Shown: positions 1 to 9,507, numbered from the stretch's first letter. The stretch is DNA of 35,974 bases from Acidobacteriota bacterium (GCA_016870915.1 VFZY01000042.1:1-35974), one strand, 5' to 3'. Program-made: numbers and translations. Notes: generated from the letters alone by a model not told the origin.

Positions 1-60
1 GGGAGAGGTGTCGAAAGAACTGCTGGAAACAGGCATGTTGTCAGTTTTCGTTTTTGTGCG

Positions 61-159
61 ATGGTCGAAAGAAGCCATCCGCAGGCACTGGCCCGCCCTC
101 GGAAAGGGGATTCTGATCAAATCCGGCACGGGAGTGAGGCGTTGGTGTAGACTGTTGGG
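61..159. repeat. Left copy of a 99-bp direct repeat
   Basis: Bases 61-159 match 35876-35974 with two mismatches: position 150 is G here and T in the right copy, and position 156 is T here and C there. The first 89 bases are identical. Homology starts abruptly at ATGGTCG in both copies, because the flanking bases 44-60 and 35859-35875 differ. In this copy the repeat ends 46 bases before the start of a TonB-dependent receptor gene and contains its probable -10 box. I saw no terminal inverted repeats or transposase, so this is not obviously a mobile element. Confidence 0.95.
148..153 (+). promoter_or_regulatory. Candidate -10 box of the first TonB-dependent receptor gene
   Basis: TAGACT lies about 52 bases upstream of the receptor start. 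The same position in the right repeat copy reads TATACT, the better match to a sigma-70 -10 element. No convincing TTGACA-like -35 is seen at 16-18 bases. This is an inference from sequence only. Confidence 0.4.
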
Positions 160-205
160 GTCCGGGAGACCCAAAATGGAAATCCCGGAGAAAAGGGGTT
201 GTTGC

Positions 206-3200
206 ATGCGATCGATCCAAATCCTTTCCCTCATCCTTCTCAGCAGCGCGAGCCTCCGGGCGCAAACGGCGACATCTCAGATTTCCGGCGTCGTCCGGGA
301 CGGCTCTGGCGCGGTAGTACCCGCCGCCACGGTCACGCTCACGCACGAATCCACCGGAGTGGCGCAGAAGCAGGACACCACGGAAGCCGGCGTCTATGCC
401 TTCCCGGCGATCAACGCCGGTACGTACACGCTGCGTGTTGTGGCCAACGGCTTCAAGGCTGCTGTGCGCACGGGCGTTTCCGCGCTGGTGAACTCACCCG
501 TTGCGCTCGATTTCACGCTTGAGGTGGGCGCGGCCACGGAAAGCGTCCAGGTGAGCGCCTCGGCCGAACTGATCCAGACGTCGAACGCCACGATCGGCAA
601 CGTCGTCGAACAGAAAGCCATCGTCAACCTGCCGCTCAACGGCCGCAATCCTCTCACGCTGATCATGTTCGAACCGGGCGTCACGCAGCGCAGCGGCAAC
701 ACAGTGAATGTCAACGGCGCACGCTCGACGGCCGTGAACGTCACGATCGATGGCATCGACGCCAACGAAAGCACCAACCCGAACCCCACCAACAACGTCT
801 TCCGCCTGAACCCGGACAATGTGCAGGAGTTCAAGGTGACGACCAACAACCCCACGCCCGAAGAAGGCCGCAATTCCGGCGCCAACGTCTCCATTGCCAC
901 GCGTTCCGGCACCAATCAATTTCACGGTACGCTGTTCGAGTTCTTCCGCAACACCGCCCTGAACGCACAGGATTTCTATTCGAGTGCACAGGGCGCTCCC
1001 AAACCCATCATCCAGTTGAACCAGTACGGCCTGGAACTGGGCGGCCCCATCCGCCGCAACAAGACCTTTTTCTTTGTCAGCTGGCAAGGCCAGAAGGTCA
1101 ACTTCGCCGACCCGGTGGACAAGGCTTTCGGCGAATCCGTGGATCTTTACACGCCCAGTGCCCTGAGCGGGGCCTTCCGGTACTGGGTGAACGACCCTCG
1201 CACGCCATTCACGCTCAACGGCGTGCGTGTCACGCAGAATTCGCCCAATCTGATCAACCCGGCCACGGGCGGCCTGGCCTCGGGGGTCCGGGCCTGCACT
1301 TCGCCCGGCGATTCCAACTGCGTGGCCACGTTCAACATCTTCACGGCGGACCCGCTGCGCCGCGGCCTGGACTCCGCCGTACGCGGCGTCCTGGGCAGGT
1401 ATCCGGCGCCCAACTCGATCAACAGCGGCGATGGACTGAACACCGGCGGATTCCAGTGGAACACCCCGTTCCGTGTCCGCGGGCCTCAGGGCATGGCCCG
1501 CATCGACCATACGATCAACGACAAGCACTCTCTGTTCGCCCGATGGCTGGGCGCGGAGCAACAGACGCTGGGCGGCGACCCGATCAATAGCCGGCCGGTG
1601 GTGCTTCCAGGCTTTCCTCCACGGGGGGAAGTCTTCCGGCCAGCGCTCAACGTGGCCGTGGGGCTGCGCAGCGTGCTATCGCCGCGCCTGGTCAACGAAC
1701 TTACGCTCGGCTATTCGCGGTGGAGCTTCCTGTTCACGCAGGGTGAAGCCAATCCCGCGTTTCCAAACTCGCCGCGCTTCACCTTCAACAATTCGGACGT
1801 TGATTACACCGCGAACCCGCGTACTTTCCGTGCGGTCAACACGCCGCAGATCGTGGAGAACCTGAGCTACCTTTCCGGGTCCCACGTCATGCGTTTCGGC
1901 GCGAACCTCCGCTTCTACCAGCACAACGACCAGCGCGGCGACGTGGGCGGCACCAGCCTCACTCCGGCCATCACGCTTTCCCGCACAACGCGGCCGCCCT
2001 CGGGTTTCACGCTCCCGGCGCTTGCCACGGCCACCACACCGGGAATCGCCGCGGTCGATCTTAACCGGCTTCAGGGCGCCATCAACGATCTGCTGGGAAT
2101 CCCGGCCGGGCTCACCCAGGTTTTCCTGGGCGATCTGCGCAGTGACACCTTCCTGCCGTTCCGGTCGGGCGAAAAGGCGGTAACGCTTTGGGCCCAGGGC
2201 CAGCGGTCGAAGCAATACAACTTCTTTGCCCAGGATGAGTGGAAATTGCGGCGCAACGTGACGTTGAGCTATGGCGTGCGTTGGGAGGTGAACCCGCCGG
2301 CGACGGAAGCGGGTGGACGGGTTTATGTGCCCAACCGTTCCATTGAAGGCGGCGACGGCCCGGTCACGTTCGTCAAAGCTGACCGGTGGTACCGCAACTT
2401 CAACTGGGGCGCGGTTGCTCCGCGCCTGGGGATCGCGTGGTCGCCTGGAAGCTCGGGCCGGATGGTGGTTCGCGCGGGCTATGGCACAGCGTTCGACGCA
2501 CTCAACTCGTTCCAGGTGACTTCGGTGGCGGCATCGGTTCCCGGGCAGAACTTCCGTTGCAGCTCCCAGTTTTCAGGCGCCGGCGGAGCGATTGTGACCA
2601 CGCAAGGCTGCCAGGCCGTCACGAACATCCGGCTGGGCGACGGCTTCCCGAACGAGATGGCCCCGCCCACCGTAAAGCCCTCCACGTTCCTGACTCCCCC
2701 GGCCCAGGTCTCGGCGAACGCGGCCCCGGTCCGCGTGTTCGATCAGAACCTGAAGATGCCCACCGTGCACCAGTGGAACCTCACCCTGCAGCGCGAGTTG
2801 GGGCAAGGCTACGTCGCCTCCGCCGCCTACGTCGGGCGCCGCGGCACGCGCCTCTACCGCGCGCTTGATGTCAACCAGATCGACGTGCGGCCCCTGCTCC
2901 CTTCCTTCGCCGCCATGCAGCGAAACGTGGCCATCCCCGGCTGCCGCCCCGATGGCACGCTGGCTAATAACACGGCGTGCCCCGGTGCGTCCGCCATCCC
3001 CATGATTCAATCCGGGGTGATGACCGCCGCATTCGCCAACGGCGCGGCGTCTATTACGGACCTTAACCAGAACGCCGCGGGCAACATGGGTATGCGCCTC
3101 GAGCAGGCCACACTTGCGGGCCGCCTGCGTCCCAACCCGCAGTTCGCCCAGATCCTGCTCATCGACAACGGCGGCGATTCGAACTATCACGCGGGCCAGT

Positions 3201-4006
3201 TCACGCTGCGCAAGCGTTTCGATCAGGCCGGGCTCCTGTACAACGCGGCATACACCTGGTCTAAGTCGATTGATGTGCTTTCGCTTGACCCGGTGTTGGC
3301 CACGGTGGGCGGCGGCCTCACAACCACGTCCGCCCGCACGGCGGCCGATGCCCGCAATTACCGCAACGAACGCGCCCGCAGTGACTTTGATCAGCGGCAC
3401 GTGATCAACATGACCGGCATCTACGAACTGCCGTTCGGGAAGGGTAAGCGCCTGCTGGCGAATGCTCCACGGGCGGTGAATTTTCTGGCCGGCGGCTGGA
3501 GCCTGAATGGCATCTACACGTTCCAGTCCGGCGAGCCGTTCACGGTCCGCAGCGGCGTGCTGACTCACAACGGCACAGCGCAATCCCGGGCCGCGCTCAA
3601 GCCCGGCGTAGCGCTGCCCAAGGCCAAACTTCAAGAGGTGGGCAACACGACGGGCCCGGTCTTCTTCCCCGATGCTTCGGCCTTCGCGATTCCAGGCCCT
3701 GGAGAGGTTGGCCTGGGCCGCAACCTCTTTCAGGGGCCCAGCTACTGGAACCTGGATGTGGGCATCACCAAGGGATTCCAGGTGACGGAGCGGGTGCGGG
3801 CCGTGTTCCGCACGGAGATGTTCAACGCGCTCAACCACGCCAACTTCCGCAACCCGCGGGATGCCAGCGTCGGCAGCCCGGCCATCACCTCCACCGTCTT
3901 CGCCCAGGCTTGTTGCGTGACGCTTTCCACGGCTGGCTCCGCCACAACGAATCAGAACGGAGAAAGCTGGCGTGTGATTCAGCTTGCCCTGAAGGTGACG
4001 TTCTAG
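206..4006 (+). CDS. TonB-dependent receptor, Oar-like, with carboxypeptidase-regulatory-like N-terminal domain
   Basis: Encodes 1266 residues if started at ATG 206. That start is preceded by a purine-rich AAAAGGGG and opens a clear signal peptide (MRSIQILSLILLSSASLRAQ, likely cut after LRA). The reading frame stays open upstream to position 8, but that extension has no signal peptide and runs through the repeat, so I reject it. Residues about 25-105 form a carboxypeptidase-regulatory-like beta sandwich (SGVVRDGSGAVVPAATVTL). Residues about 110-220 look like the plug (LPLNGRNPLTLI, IDGIDANES). The rest is an outer-membrane barrel ending in aromatic F (LALKVTF). The family imports large substrates across the outer membrane using TonB energy; the substrate cannot be told from the sequence. 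It is convergent with the DUF1501 gene, 4 bases apart. Family confident, substrate unknown. Confidence 0.93.
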   Translation: MRSIQILSLILLSSASLRAQTATSQISGVVRDGSGAVVPAATVTLTHESTGVAQKQDTTEAGVYAFPAINAGTYTLRVVANGFKAAVRTGVSALVNSPVALDFTLEVGAATESVQVSASAELIQTSNATIGNVVEQKAIVNLPLNGRNPLTLIMFEPGVTQRSGNTVNVNGARSTAVNVTIDGIDANESTNPNPTNNVFRLNPDNVQEFKVTTNNPTPEEGRNSGANVSIATRSGTNQFHGTLFEFFRNTALNAQDFYSSAQGAPKPIIQLNQYGLELGGPIRRNKTFFFVSWQGQKVNFADPVDKAFGESVDLYTPSALSGAFRYWVNDPRTPFTLNGVRVTQNSPNLINPATGGLASGVRACTSPGDSNCVATFNIFTADPLRRGLDSAVRGVLGRYPAPNSINSGDGLNTGGFQWNTPFRVRGPQGMARIDHTINDKHSLFARWLGAEQQTLGGDPINSRPVVLPGFPPRGEVFRPALNVAVGLRSVLSPRLVNELTLGYSRWSFLFTQGEANPAFPNSPRFTFNNSDVDYTANPRTFRAVNTPQIVENLSYLSGSHVMRFGANLRFYQHNDQRGDVGGTSLTPAITLSRTTRPPSGFTLPALATATTPGIAAVDLNRLQGAINDLLGIPAGLTQVFLGDLRSDTFLPFRSGEKAVTLWAQGQRSKQYNFFAQDEWKLRRNVTLSYGVRWEVNPPATEAGGRVYVPNRSIEGGDGPVTFVKADRWYRNFNWGAVAPRLGIAWSPGSSGRMVVRAGYGTAFDALNSFQVTSVAASVPGQNFRCSSQFSGAGGAIVTTQGCQAVTNIRLGDGFPNEMAPPTVKPSTFLTPPAQVSANAAPVRVFDQNLKMPTVHQWNLTLQRELGQGYVASAAYVGRRGTRLYRALDVNQIDVRPLLPSFAAMQRNVAIPGCRPDGTLANNTACPGASAIPMIQSGVMTAAFANGAASITDLNQNAAGNMGMRLEQATLAGRLRPNPQFAQILLIDNGGDSNYHAGQFTLRKRFDQAGLLYNAAYTWSKSIDVLSLDPVLATVGGGLTTTSARTAADARNYRNERARSDFDQRHVINMTGIYELPFGKGKRLLANAPRAVNFLAGGWSLNGIYTFQSGEPFTVRSGVLTHNGTAQSRAALKPGVALPKAKLQEVGNTTGPVFFPDASAFAIPGPGEVGLGRNLFQGPSYWNLDVGITKGFQVTERVRAVFRTEMFNALNHANFRNPRDASVGSPAITSTVFAQACCVTLSTAGSATTNQNGESWRVIQLALKVTF

Positions 4007-4010
4007 CGCG

Positions 4011-5543
4011 TCAGGCCAGAATGTTCCGGACAACGCGGGCCGGTTCCACGCCGGTCAAGCGTTGGTCGAGCCCCTGGAACCGGTAAGTGAACTTTTCATG
4101 GTGCACGCCGAAAAGATGCAGCAGGGTTGCCTGCAGGTCGCGCACATGCACCGGGTCACTCACAATGTTGTAGGAAAATTCGTCGGTCTCTCCATGCACG
4201 GTGGCGCCCTTGATGCCGCCGCCGGCCAGCCACAGTGAGAAGCAGCGCGGGTGGTGATCCCGGCCGTAATCGGTAGCGGTGAGTTTGCCCTGCGAATAGA
4301 TAGTGCGGCCAAACTCGCCGCCGAAAATCACCAGCGTATCGTCGAACATACCCCGCGATTTCAGGTCCTGCACAAGGCCAAACACAGCCTGGTCGACATC
4401 CTTGCACTGGCTGGGCAACACTTCCGGCAACTGCCCGTGCACATCCCACCCGCGCTGGTACACCTGAATGAACCGCACGCCGCGCTCAGCCAGACGGCGC
4501 GCCATCAGGCAGGTGTTGGCGAACGTGCCAGGCTTCTTGGCCTCTTCACCGTACAACGAGTAGGTGGATGCGGGCTCTTTGGAAAGGTCGGTCAGTTCCG
4601 GCACGGAGGTTTGCATTCGGAACGCCATCTCATACTGGGCGATGCGAGCCAATGTTTCGGGGTCGCCGGTCTGCTGGTGCTGAATCTGATTCATTTCGCC
4701 CAGGGCGTCCAGCATCCGGCGCCGCACCGGGGACGGCACGCCATCCGGGTTGTTCAGATACAGCACGGAGTCCCCCGAGGACCGCAGCGCCACGCCGGCA
4801 TACTGCGCCGAAAGAAATCCCGCGCTCCAGAGCCGGGCGGAGATGGCCTGCACGTTGGCCCGCGGATGGCTGTGGCTGGCATGCAGAACGACGAAGGACG
4901 GCAGATCCTGGTTCATGCTTCCCAGGCCATACGAAGTCCAACTGCCGATGCAGGGCCGCCCCGCGATCATGCTGCCTGTCTGCATGAACGTGATGGCGGG
5001 CTCATGGTTGATCGCCTCTGTGTTCATGGTGCGTATCAGGGCGATGTCGTCGGCCATGCGGCCGGTGTACGGAAGCAGTTCCGAAAGTGCCATGCCGCTC
5101 TTGCCGTGCTGCTTGAACTGAAAGACGGAGGGTGCAATGGGAAAACGGCTCTGGCCTGAGGTCATGGTGGTGAGACGCTGGCCACGCCGGATGGAGTCCG
5201 GCAGGTCCTTGTCGAACCAGTCCTTCATGCCCGGCTTGGGATCGAACAGATCGATCTGTGGCGGGGCTCCCACCAGATGGAGGTAGATGCATCTCTTCGC
5301 CTTCGGGGCATGATGCGGCAGCCCTGGTTGGCCGCCAATGGCTTCGCCCCTGGTGGCCGCCGCTTCGCCCATCAGGGAAGCCAGGGCCAGGCCGCCCAAG
5401 CCACGCGCTGAACGTCCGAAGAACTGGCGGCGCGTTTCGGCCGCCACCGTCTCCTCAATCAGCCGCTGAGGCAGGTGCCGCGCCAGCCGGCGCGCCGCCG
5501 GAGTGATCTCATCACCGTGAAGACCGGAATTTTCGTTGTTCAT
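4011..5543 (-). CDS. DUF1501 protein, Tat-exported
   Basis: A 510-residue protein of the DUF1501 family (alkaline-phosphatase/sulfatase-like fold, function not established). A twin-arginine leader is visible around residues 38-57 (RRQFFGRSARGLGGLALASL), so export in folded form is likely. The leader is preceded by about 37 residues, which is long but common in this family. Family hallmarks present are LHLVGAPPQIDLFDPKP near residue 90, GGEFGRT and DYGRDHHPRCFSLWLAGGG in the C-terminal third, and a closing LLHLFGV block. It lies 9 bases downstream of the DUF1549/DUF1553 gene on the same strand, the usual pairing of these families in Planctomycetes and Acidobacteria, and is almost certainly co-transcribed with it. 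The role is unknown; a periplasmic hydrolase acting with the partner is a guess. Confidence 0.9.
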   Translation of the reverse strand: MNNENSGLHGDEITPAARRLARHLPQRLIEETVAAETRRQFFGRSARGLGGLALASLMGEAAATRGEAIGGQPGLPHHAPKAKRCIYLHLVGAPPQIDLFDPKPGMKDWFDKDLPDSIRRGQRLTTMTSGQSRFPIAPSVFQFKQHGKSGMALSELLPYTGRMADDIALIRTMNTEAINHEPAITFMQTGSMIAGRPCIGSWTSYGLGSMNQDLPSFVVLHASHSHPRANVQAISARLWSAGFLSAQYAGVALRSSGDSVLYLNNPDGVPSPVRRRMLDALGEMNQIQHQQTGDPETLARIAQYEMAFRMQTSVPELTDLSKEPASTYSLYGEEAKKPGTFANTCLMARRLAERGVRFIQVYQRGWDVHGQLPEVLPSQCKDVDQAVFGLVQDLKSRGMFDDTLVIFGGEFGRTIYSQGKLTATDYGRDHHPRCFSLWLAGGGIKGATVHGETDEFSYNIVSDPVHVRDLQATLLHLFGVHHEKFTYRFQGLDQRLTGVEPARVVRNILA

Positions 5544-5552
5544 CGCCGTCCC

Positions 5553-8500
5553 CTATTTCGCCAGTACTTCATCCAGATTCATGAACTGATTCGACAGCAT
5601 GGTCAGCGCGGCCAGTGGCACGTTGGGCAGCTTGCCGTCCACGGCGATTTCGCCGGCGGCCAGCAGTTTCCGCGCATCTTCCTGGTTACTGTCGTAGTGG
5701 CGCAGGAAATCCACATAGGCGCGGCGCGCCACATCGCGTTCGCGGGCGGCGAGCGGCCGCGCCAGCAACCGCTCCGCGATGGTGCCGATCTGCCTTTCCA
5801 CATCGCCCGGCGCCGCCTGCATGGCGCTCTCGGCCAGCCGCCGCGCCGCTTCGACGAACTGGACATCGTTCATGGTGACCAGCGCCTGGAGCGGCGTATT
5901 GGTGCGTTCACGCCGCACGGAACAGTTTTCGCGCGTGGGCGCGTTGAAGATCTCCATGGCGGCCGGCGGCGCGCTCCGCTTCCAGAAGGTATAAAGGCTG
6001 CGGCGGTACAACTTGTCGCCTTCATCGCGCTTGTAGAAACGCGTGTTGCTGCCCAGCATCGCCACCGCCTCCCATACGCCTTCCGGCTGATATGGCTTCA
6101 CGCTTGGACCGCCCAGCCGCGGCGAAAGCAAACCCGCCGAGGCCAGTGCGTAGTCACGGATCATCTCGCCATCCATCCGGAACCGTGGGCCGCGCGCCAG
6201 CAGCTTGTTCTCCGGGTCTTCCTTCAACTTCTTCTCCGTTGCCTGCGCCGACTGGCGGTAGGTGGCGGAACTCACCATCAGCTTGAAAAGCCGCTTGACA
6301 TCCCAGCCTGATTCCCGGAAGTCCACCGCCAGCCAATCCAGCAGTTCGGGATGCGTCGGCGCGGTCCCCTGGGAGCCGAAGTCCTCAGAGGTCTTGACCA
6401 GGCCTGTCCCGAACAACTCCTGCCAGAAGCGGTTTACCGTGACGCGGCTTACCAGCGGATTGGCCGGGTCCACCAGCCACTGCGCCAGCCCCAACCGGTT
6501 GCGAGGCATCGACGCCGTCATGGGGGGCAGCACGGAAGGCACGGCCGGCTCCACCTTGTCCCGGGGCTGATCGTACATGCCGCGATAGAGGATGTGGGCC
6601 ATCGGCTGCCGGTCCGATCGCTCCTGCATCACGTGCGTGATCGCGCCCCGCCGCCGCATCGCCCGGCGCTCATCGCGAAGCGCCGCAAGCTGCCCCACCA
6701 GGGCCCGGTACGGCGCGTCCTGCGTGTTCAGATAGTGCAGAAGCAGCGCTTCCCGTTCGCTCGCGTTCAGCGCTGGTGCGGCTTTCTCCCGGGAGGCCTC
6801 CAGCTGCGCCCACTGGCCGTCCAGGCGGGCTTCCTCCGCGCTCAGAATGCGGTTGTAGATGCGCAGTTCGGCCAGCGCGCCCCCGGCGAGGCCGCGCGTG
6901 GAATCGTGGCCCAGCCTGAGAGGCTGACCATTGTTGATCGAGCCCTTGAGAACGATCATGGAATCGCCGCCTTGGGCCAAGGCTGTCTTGCCATTCACCA
7001 GCAGCGTCATGCCGGGCTGTTCCCGCGTTCCATCATAGGTGGCTACAACGTGGTTCCAGGTGCCCGGCTTCAACTGCTCCAGGTGCCCGGCGCGAATCTG
7101 AATGGACCGCCCGTCATCCGCTGTGATCCTCAGCGCGATCACCCGGCCCAGCACTTCCATCACCCACCCGCGGCCCTTGTCTTTTCCGTCGGATTGGCTG
7201 GCCACAACATAGGCATCGTCCCCCTTGGGCATCAGAAACAGAGCCGATACCGAGAACGGCTTGCCTGCATCCACCGCCGCGACGTTGGGCAGTTCGATGC
7301 CCGTCTTGGCTTCAAAGTGGACCGCTTTGCGTTCCGCCTCGCGCCCCGCACCTAGCTTCGTGCTGGCGGCCAGGGTCACCGACGCCGGGTCCAACGAGTA
7401 CACCTGCGCGGCGGCATCCACCGGCGCTTTGATATTGCGGCGGCCCGTGCCGTCAAGCCATGACGCAAACTCAGCCGGCCCGGCGGCGCGCCGTGCGTCC
7501 ATGCGGGCGTGCGCCGCCTGCTCATCTTCGGCCAGGCGGCTCCAGCGCGGACGGTCTTCGTCCGACGGCACCACGATCACCGGTGGCGTGTCGGGAATGT
7601 TCCCGTCCATGGCGTTCTGCGTGGTATTCCTGAAAAACGCCGCCATGGAGTAGAAGTCGCGCTGGGCGATCGGGTCAAACTTGTGATCGTGGCAGGTGGC
7701 GCAGCCGACGGTGAGGCCGAGGAAAACCGTGCCCGTCGTGTCCACCCGATCCTTGGCGTAGATCGCCTCCACCTCATCGATGATCACGCCGGCTTCGTTG
7801 GTGGTTACATTGCAGCGATGGAACCCCGAGGCGATCTGTTGATCGAGCGTCCGGTTCGGCAACAGATCGCCCGCGATCTGCTCCACCGTGAACTGGCTGA
7901 ATGGCATGTTGCCGTTGAACGCCTTGATCACCCAGTCGCGGTAGGGCCACATTTCGCGGTAGTTGTCGACATGAATGCCGTGGGTGTCGGCATAGCGCGC
8001 CGCGTCCAGCCAGTAGCGCGCGCGGTGCTCACCCCATCGCCCGGACGCCATCAGGCGATCGACATACCGGTCGTAGTAGTCCTTCGACTGGTCGTTGACA
8101 AAGGCTTCCACATCGGCCGGCGCGGGCGGCAAACCGGTAAGATCCAGAGCCAGGCGCCGCGCGAGCGTCCGGCGATCGGATTCCGGCGCCGGAGCCAGCC
8201 CCGCCGCCTCCATGCGCGCCAGCACGAACCGGTCAATGGCATTGCGAACCCATTCCGTATTCTTCACGGGCGGCAGCGGCGTGCGCACCGGGGTCTTGAA
8301 CGCCCACTGTTCCTGCCACTGAGCTCCCTGCTCGATCCACCGCCGGACCACGTCCTTTTCCGCATCGGTCAAGGTTTTGTGCGAGGCAAGCGGCGGCATC
8401 CGCAGTCCGGTGTTTGGATGGTTGATGCGCTGCCAAATTAGACTCTTGTCAGGGTCGCCGGGTGTGACAGGAAGGCCCGCCTTGCGCGTCTCAGCAAGGC

Positions 8501-8747
8501 CTTCGCGTGTATCCAGCCGCAGCCCCGCCATGCGTGTCTGCGGATCAGGACCATGGCACGCAAAGCAGTTGCCTGAAAGGAACGGCCGCACTTCACGCTG
8601 GAAGTCCACCGGTTTGCCGGCCGGCTTGCCGGCAGTCTTCGCAGCGCTGCGGACCACGGGTTTCGCGGCGACGCCTTGGGACTTCTGGGCGGAGGCAGCC
8701 ACATAGACGAGGGCTCCGCAAGTGATTACGATCAGGACACGCGACAT
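5553..8747 (-). CDS. DUF1549/DUF1553 protein with planctomycete-type cytochrome C domain and inserted LamG-like domain
   Basis: Encodes 1064 residues from ATG 8747, chosen because it opens a signal peptide (MSRVLIVITCGALVYVAASA). The 54-residue upstream extension in frame is arginine-rich and unlike a leader. Domains in order: an Ala/Lys/Pro linker (about 23-47); a PSCyt1-type cytochrome domain with heme motif CFACH (C61, C64, H65); DUF1549 (about 140-350) with a second CxxCH, CATCHDHKF; a concanavalin/LamG-like sandwich (about 430-640; VASQSDGKDKGRGWVMEV, LAELRIYNRILSAEEARL); and DUF1553 (about 710-1040; NPLVSRVTVNRFWQELFGTG, NAPTRENCSVRRERTNTPLQ). Probably an exported, heme-carrying protein; the LamG part suggests carbohydrate binding. 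First gene of a two-gene operon with the DUF1501 gene at 4011-5543. Function uncharacterised. Confidence 0.92.
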   Translation of the reverse strand: MSRVLIVITCGALVYVAASAQKSQGVAAKPVVRSAAKTAGKPAGKPVDFQREVRPFLSGNCFACHGPDPQTRMAGLRLDTREGLAETRKAGLPVTPGDPDKSLIWQRINHPNTGLRMPPLASHKTLTDAEKDVVRRWIEQGAQWQEQWAFKTPVRTPLPPVKNTEWVRNAIDRFVLARMEAAGLAPAPESDRRTLARRLALDLTGLPPAPADVEAFVNDQSKDYYDRYVDRLMASGRWGEHRARYWLDAARYADTHGIHVDNYREMWPYRDWVIKAFNGNMPFSQFTVEQIAGDLLPNRTLDQQIASGFHRCNVTTNEAGVIIDEVEAIYAKDRVDTTGTVFLGLTVGCATCHDHKFDPIAQRDFYSMAAFFRNTTQNAMDGNIPDTPPVIVVPSDEDRPRWSRLAEDEQAAHARMDARRAAGPAEFASWLDGTGRRNIKAPVDAAAQVYSLDPASVTLAASTKLGAGREAERKAVHFEAKTGIELPNVAAVDAGKPFSVSALFLMPKGDDAYVVASQSDGKDKGRGWVMEVLGRVIALRITADDGRSIQIRAGHLEQLKPGTWNHVVATYDGTREQPGMTLLVNGKTALAQGGDSMIVLKGSINNGQPLRLGHDSTRGLAGGALAELRIYNRILSAEEARLDGQWAQLEASREKAAPALNASEREALLLHYLNTQDAPYRALVGQLAALRDERRAMRRRGAITHVMQERSDRQPMAHILYRGMYDQPRDKVEPAVPSVLPPMTASMPRNRLGLAQWLVDPANPLVSRVTVNRFWQELFGTGLVKTSEDFGSQGTAPTHPELLDWLAVDFRESGWDVKRLFKLMVSSATYRQSAQATEKKLKEDPENKLLARGPRFRMDGEMIRDYALASAGLLSPRLGGPSVKPYQPEGVWEAVAMLGSNTRFYKRDEGDKLYRRSLYTFWKRSAPPAAMEIFNAPTRENCSVRRERTNTPLQALVTMNDVQFVEAARRLAESAMQAAPGDVERQIGTIAERLLARPLAARERDVARRAYVDFLRHYDSNQEDARKLLAAGEIAVDGKLPNVPLAALTMLSNQFMNLDEVLAK

Positions 8748-8751
8748 GGCC

Positions 8752-8757
8752 AGGATA
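8752..8757 (-). promoter_or_regulatory. Weak candidate -10 box before the DUF1549 operon
   Basis: TATCCT on the minus strand ends 4 bases before ATG 8747. GATACA lies a little further upstream and would give a leader of roughly 15 bases. The 85-base gap 8748-8832 holds no other feature I can support. No clear Shine-Dalgarno sequence is visible. Confidence 0.2.
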
Positions 8758-8832
8758 CCTACTGTATCCAGTTTGCACCAGGAATGCGCTGCGTGCTCCC
8801 GCGTAGAAACGGGGGCCACCCTGCGATCATGT

Positions 8833-9201
8833 CTATCTGAGAGGCAAGAGGCGGACCCTGAATGACCGGCGATTGGCCGAGACGACGGCTCCCGCCGCCA
8901 GCAAAGCATCGCAACGCGCGCAGATCGAGGTGATCAAGTCCGCCTGCTCCGCTGTGGTCAGCCCTTCGATGCGGAGAAGAATGACAGATGGCCGGCCCTG
9001 GCCAGTAATCGCCAAATGAGCGTGGAAATCGTGATCCAGGGTCACGCAAACGCGGTCCTGAAGCCGGGCCGCGGCCATGATGTCCGAATCTTCCGCTCGA
9101 TCCAGACCGATTTCCATGACGTGGATCGTGTCAAATCCCTGCTGCCGTAGGATTGCCGCCGCACCCGGCGCGAGGCCCTGGTCAAGCAGGAGCGCGATCA
9201 T
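8833..9201 (-). CDS. DUF5615 PIN-like toxin of a type II toxin-antitoxin pair
   Basis: A 122-residue protein matching the DUF5615 (PIN-like, VapC-related) pattern: N-terminal ALLLDQGLAPGAAAILRQQG, central DSDIMAAARLQDRVCVTLDHDFH with conserved acidic residues, then a GRPSVILLRIEG strand. These acidic positions are those expected to hold a metal ion in a PIN-like nuclease. Length is normal for the family. Its ATG overlaps the stop of the DUF433 gene by 4 bases (ATGA), so translation is probably coupled. DUF433-DUF5615 pairs are a recognised putative toxin-antitoxin module; nuclease activity here is inferred from the family. Confidence 0.85.
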   Translation of the reverse strand: MIALLLDQGLAPGAAAILRQQGFDTIHVMEIGLDRAEDSDIMAAARLQDRVCVTLDHDFHAHLAITGQGRPSVILLRIEGLTTAEQADLITSICARCDALLAAGAVVSANRRSFRVRLLPLR

Positions 9202-9440
9202 GCGACGCGATCTATTCCAAAGCTCTCATCGTCAACCGCCGCCGCCGCAAAAAGTAGCGCCTGATTGAGGTCTTCGGATTCGAGGAATGGGTACTCGGCT
9301 AGCAGCGCATCACGATCAGGGTAGGACGATAGCAACTCCAGGACGCGCCGGACCGTAATTCGCATTCCGCGGATGCACGGCTTCCCGCCACACTTTCCGG
9401 GCTCGACGGTGATTCGGTCGAACGACGCGACTGAGGCCAT
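9198..9440 (-). CDS. DUF433 antitoxin
   Basis: An 80-residue protein with the DUF433 signature: ITVEPGKCGGKPCIRGMRIT near residues 10-29, then VRRVLELLSSYPDRDALLAEYPFLESEDLNQALLF as a short helical, winged-helix-like DNA-binding part. The family acts as antitoxin and probable autorepressor for the DUF5615 partner encoded downstream with a 4-base overlap. The start at ATG 9440 sits 7 bases after a TAGACT box, with no Shine-Dalgarno sequence in between, so the message may be leaderless. Divergent from the gene at 9515, with 74 bases between starts. Confidence 0.87.
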   Translation of the reverse strand: MASVASFDRITVEPGKCGGKPCIRGMRITVRRVLELLSSYPDRDALLAEYPFLESEDLNQALLFAAAAVDDESFGIDRVA

Positions 9441-9447
9441 ACTCTTC

Positions 9448-9453
9448 AGTCTA
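9448..9453 (-). promoter_or_regulatory. Candidate -10 box for the DUF433/DUF5615 operon
   Basis: TAGACT on the minus strand, with 7 bases before ATG 9440. A transcription start about 7 bases downstream would coincide with the start codon. The hexamer is the same as in the left repeat copy at 148-153. Confidence 0.4.
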
Positions 9454-9501
9454 AGCTACGCGTGCGGACCCCAGACCCCGAATCCTCACGGAGGACCGCG
9501 T

Positions 9502-9507
9502 CATAAT
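9502..9507 (+). promoter_or_regulatory. Candidate -10 box for the hexosaminidase-like gene
   Basis: CATAAT, then 7 bases, then ATG 9515. There is no purine-rich ribosome binding site in the 7 bases, so a leaderless transcript is possible. No -35 match stands out. Confidence 0.35.

Noticed and set aside
494-1561. Long open frame on the minus strand, about 355 codons, opposite the first receptor gene
   Set aside because: No signal, domain or ribosome binding site; the composition is that expected from the antisense of high-GC coding sequence, and the receptor frame is convincing.
2573-4033. 486-codon minus-strand open frame opposite the first receptor
   Set aside because: Antisense shadow; its Gly/Val/His/Arg-rich translation resembles no family.
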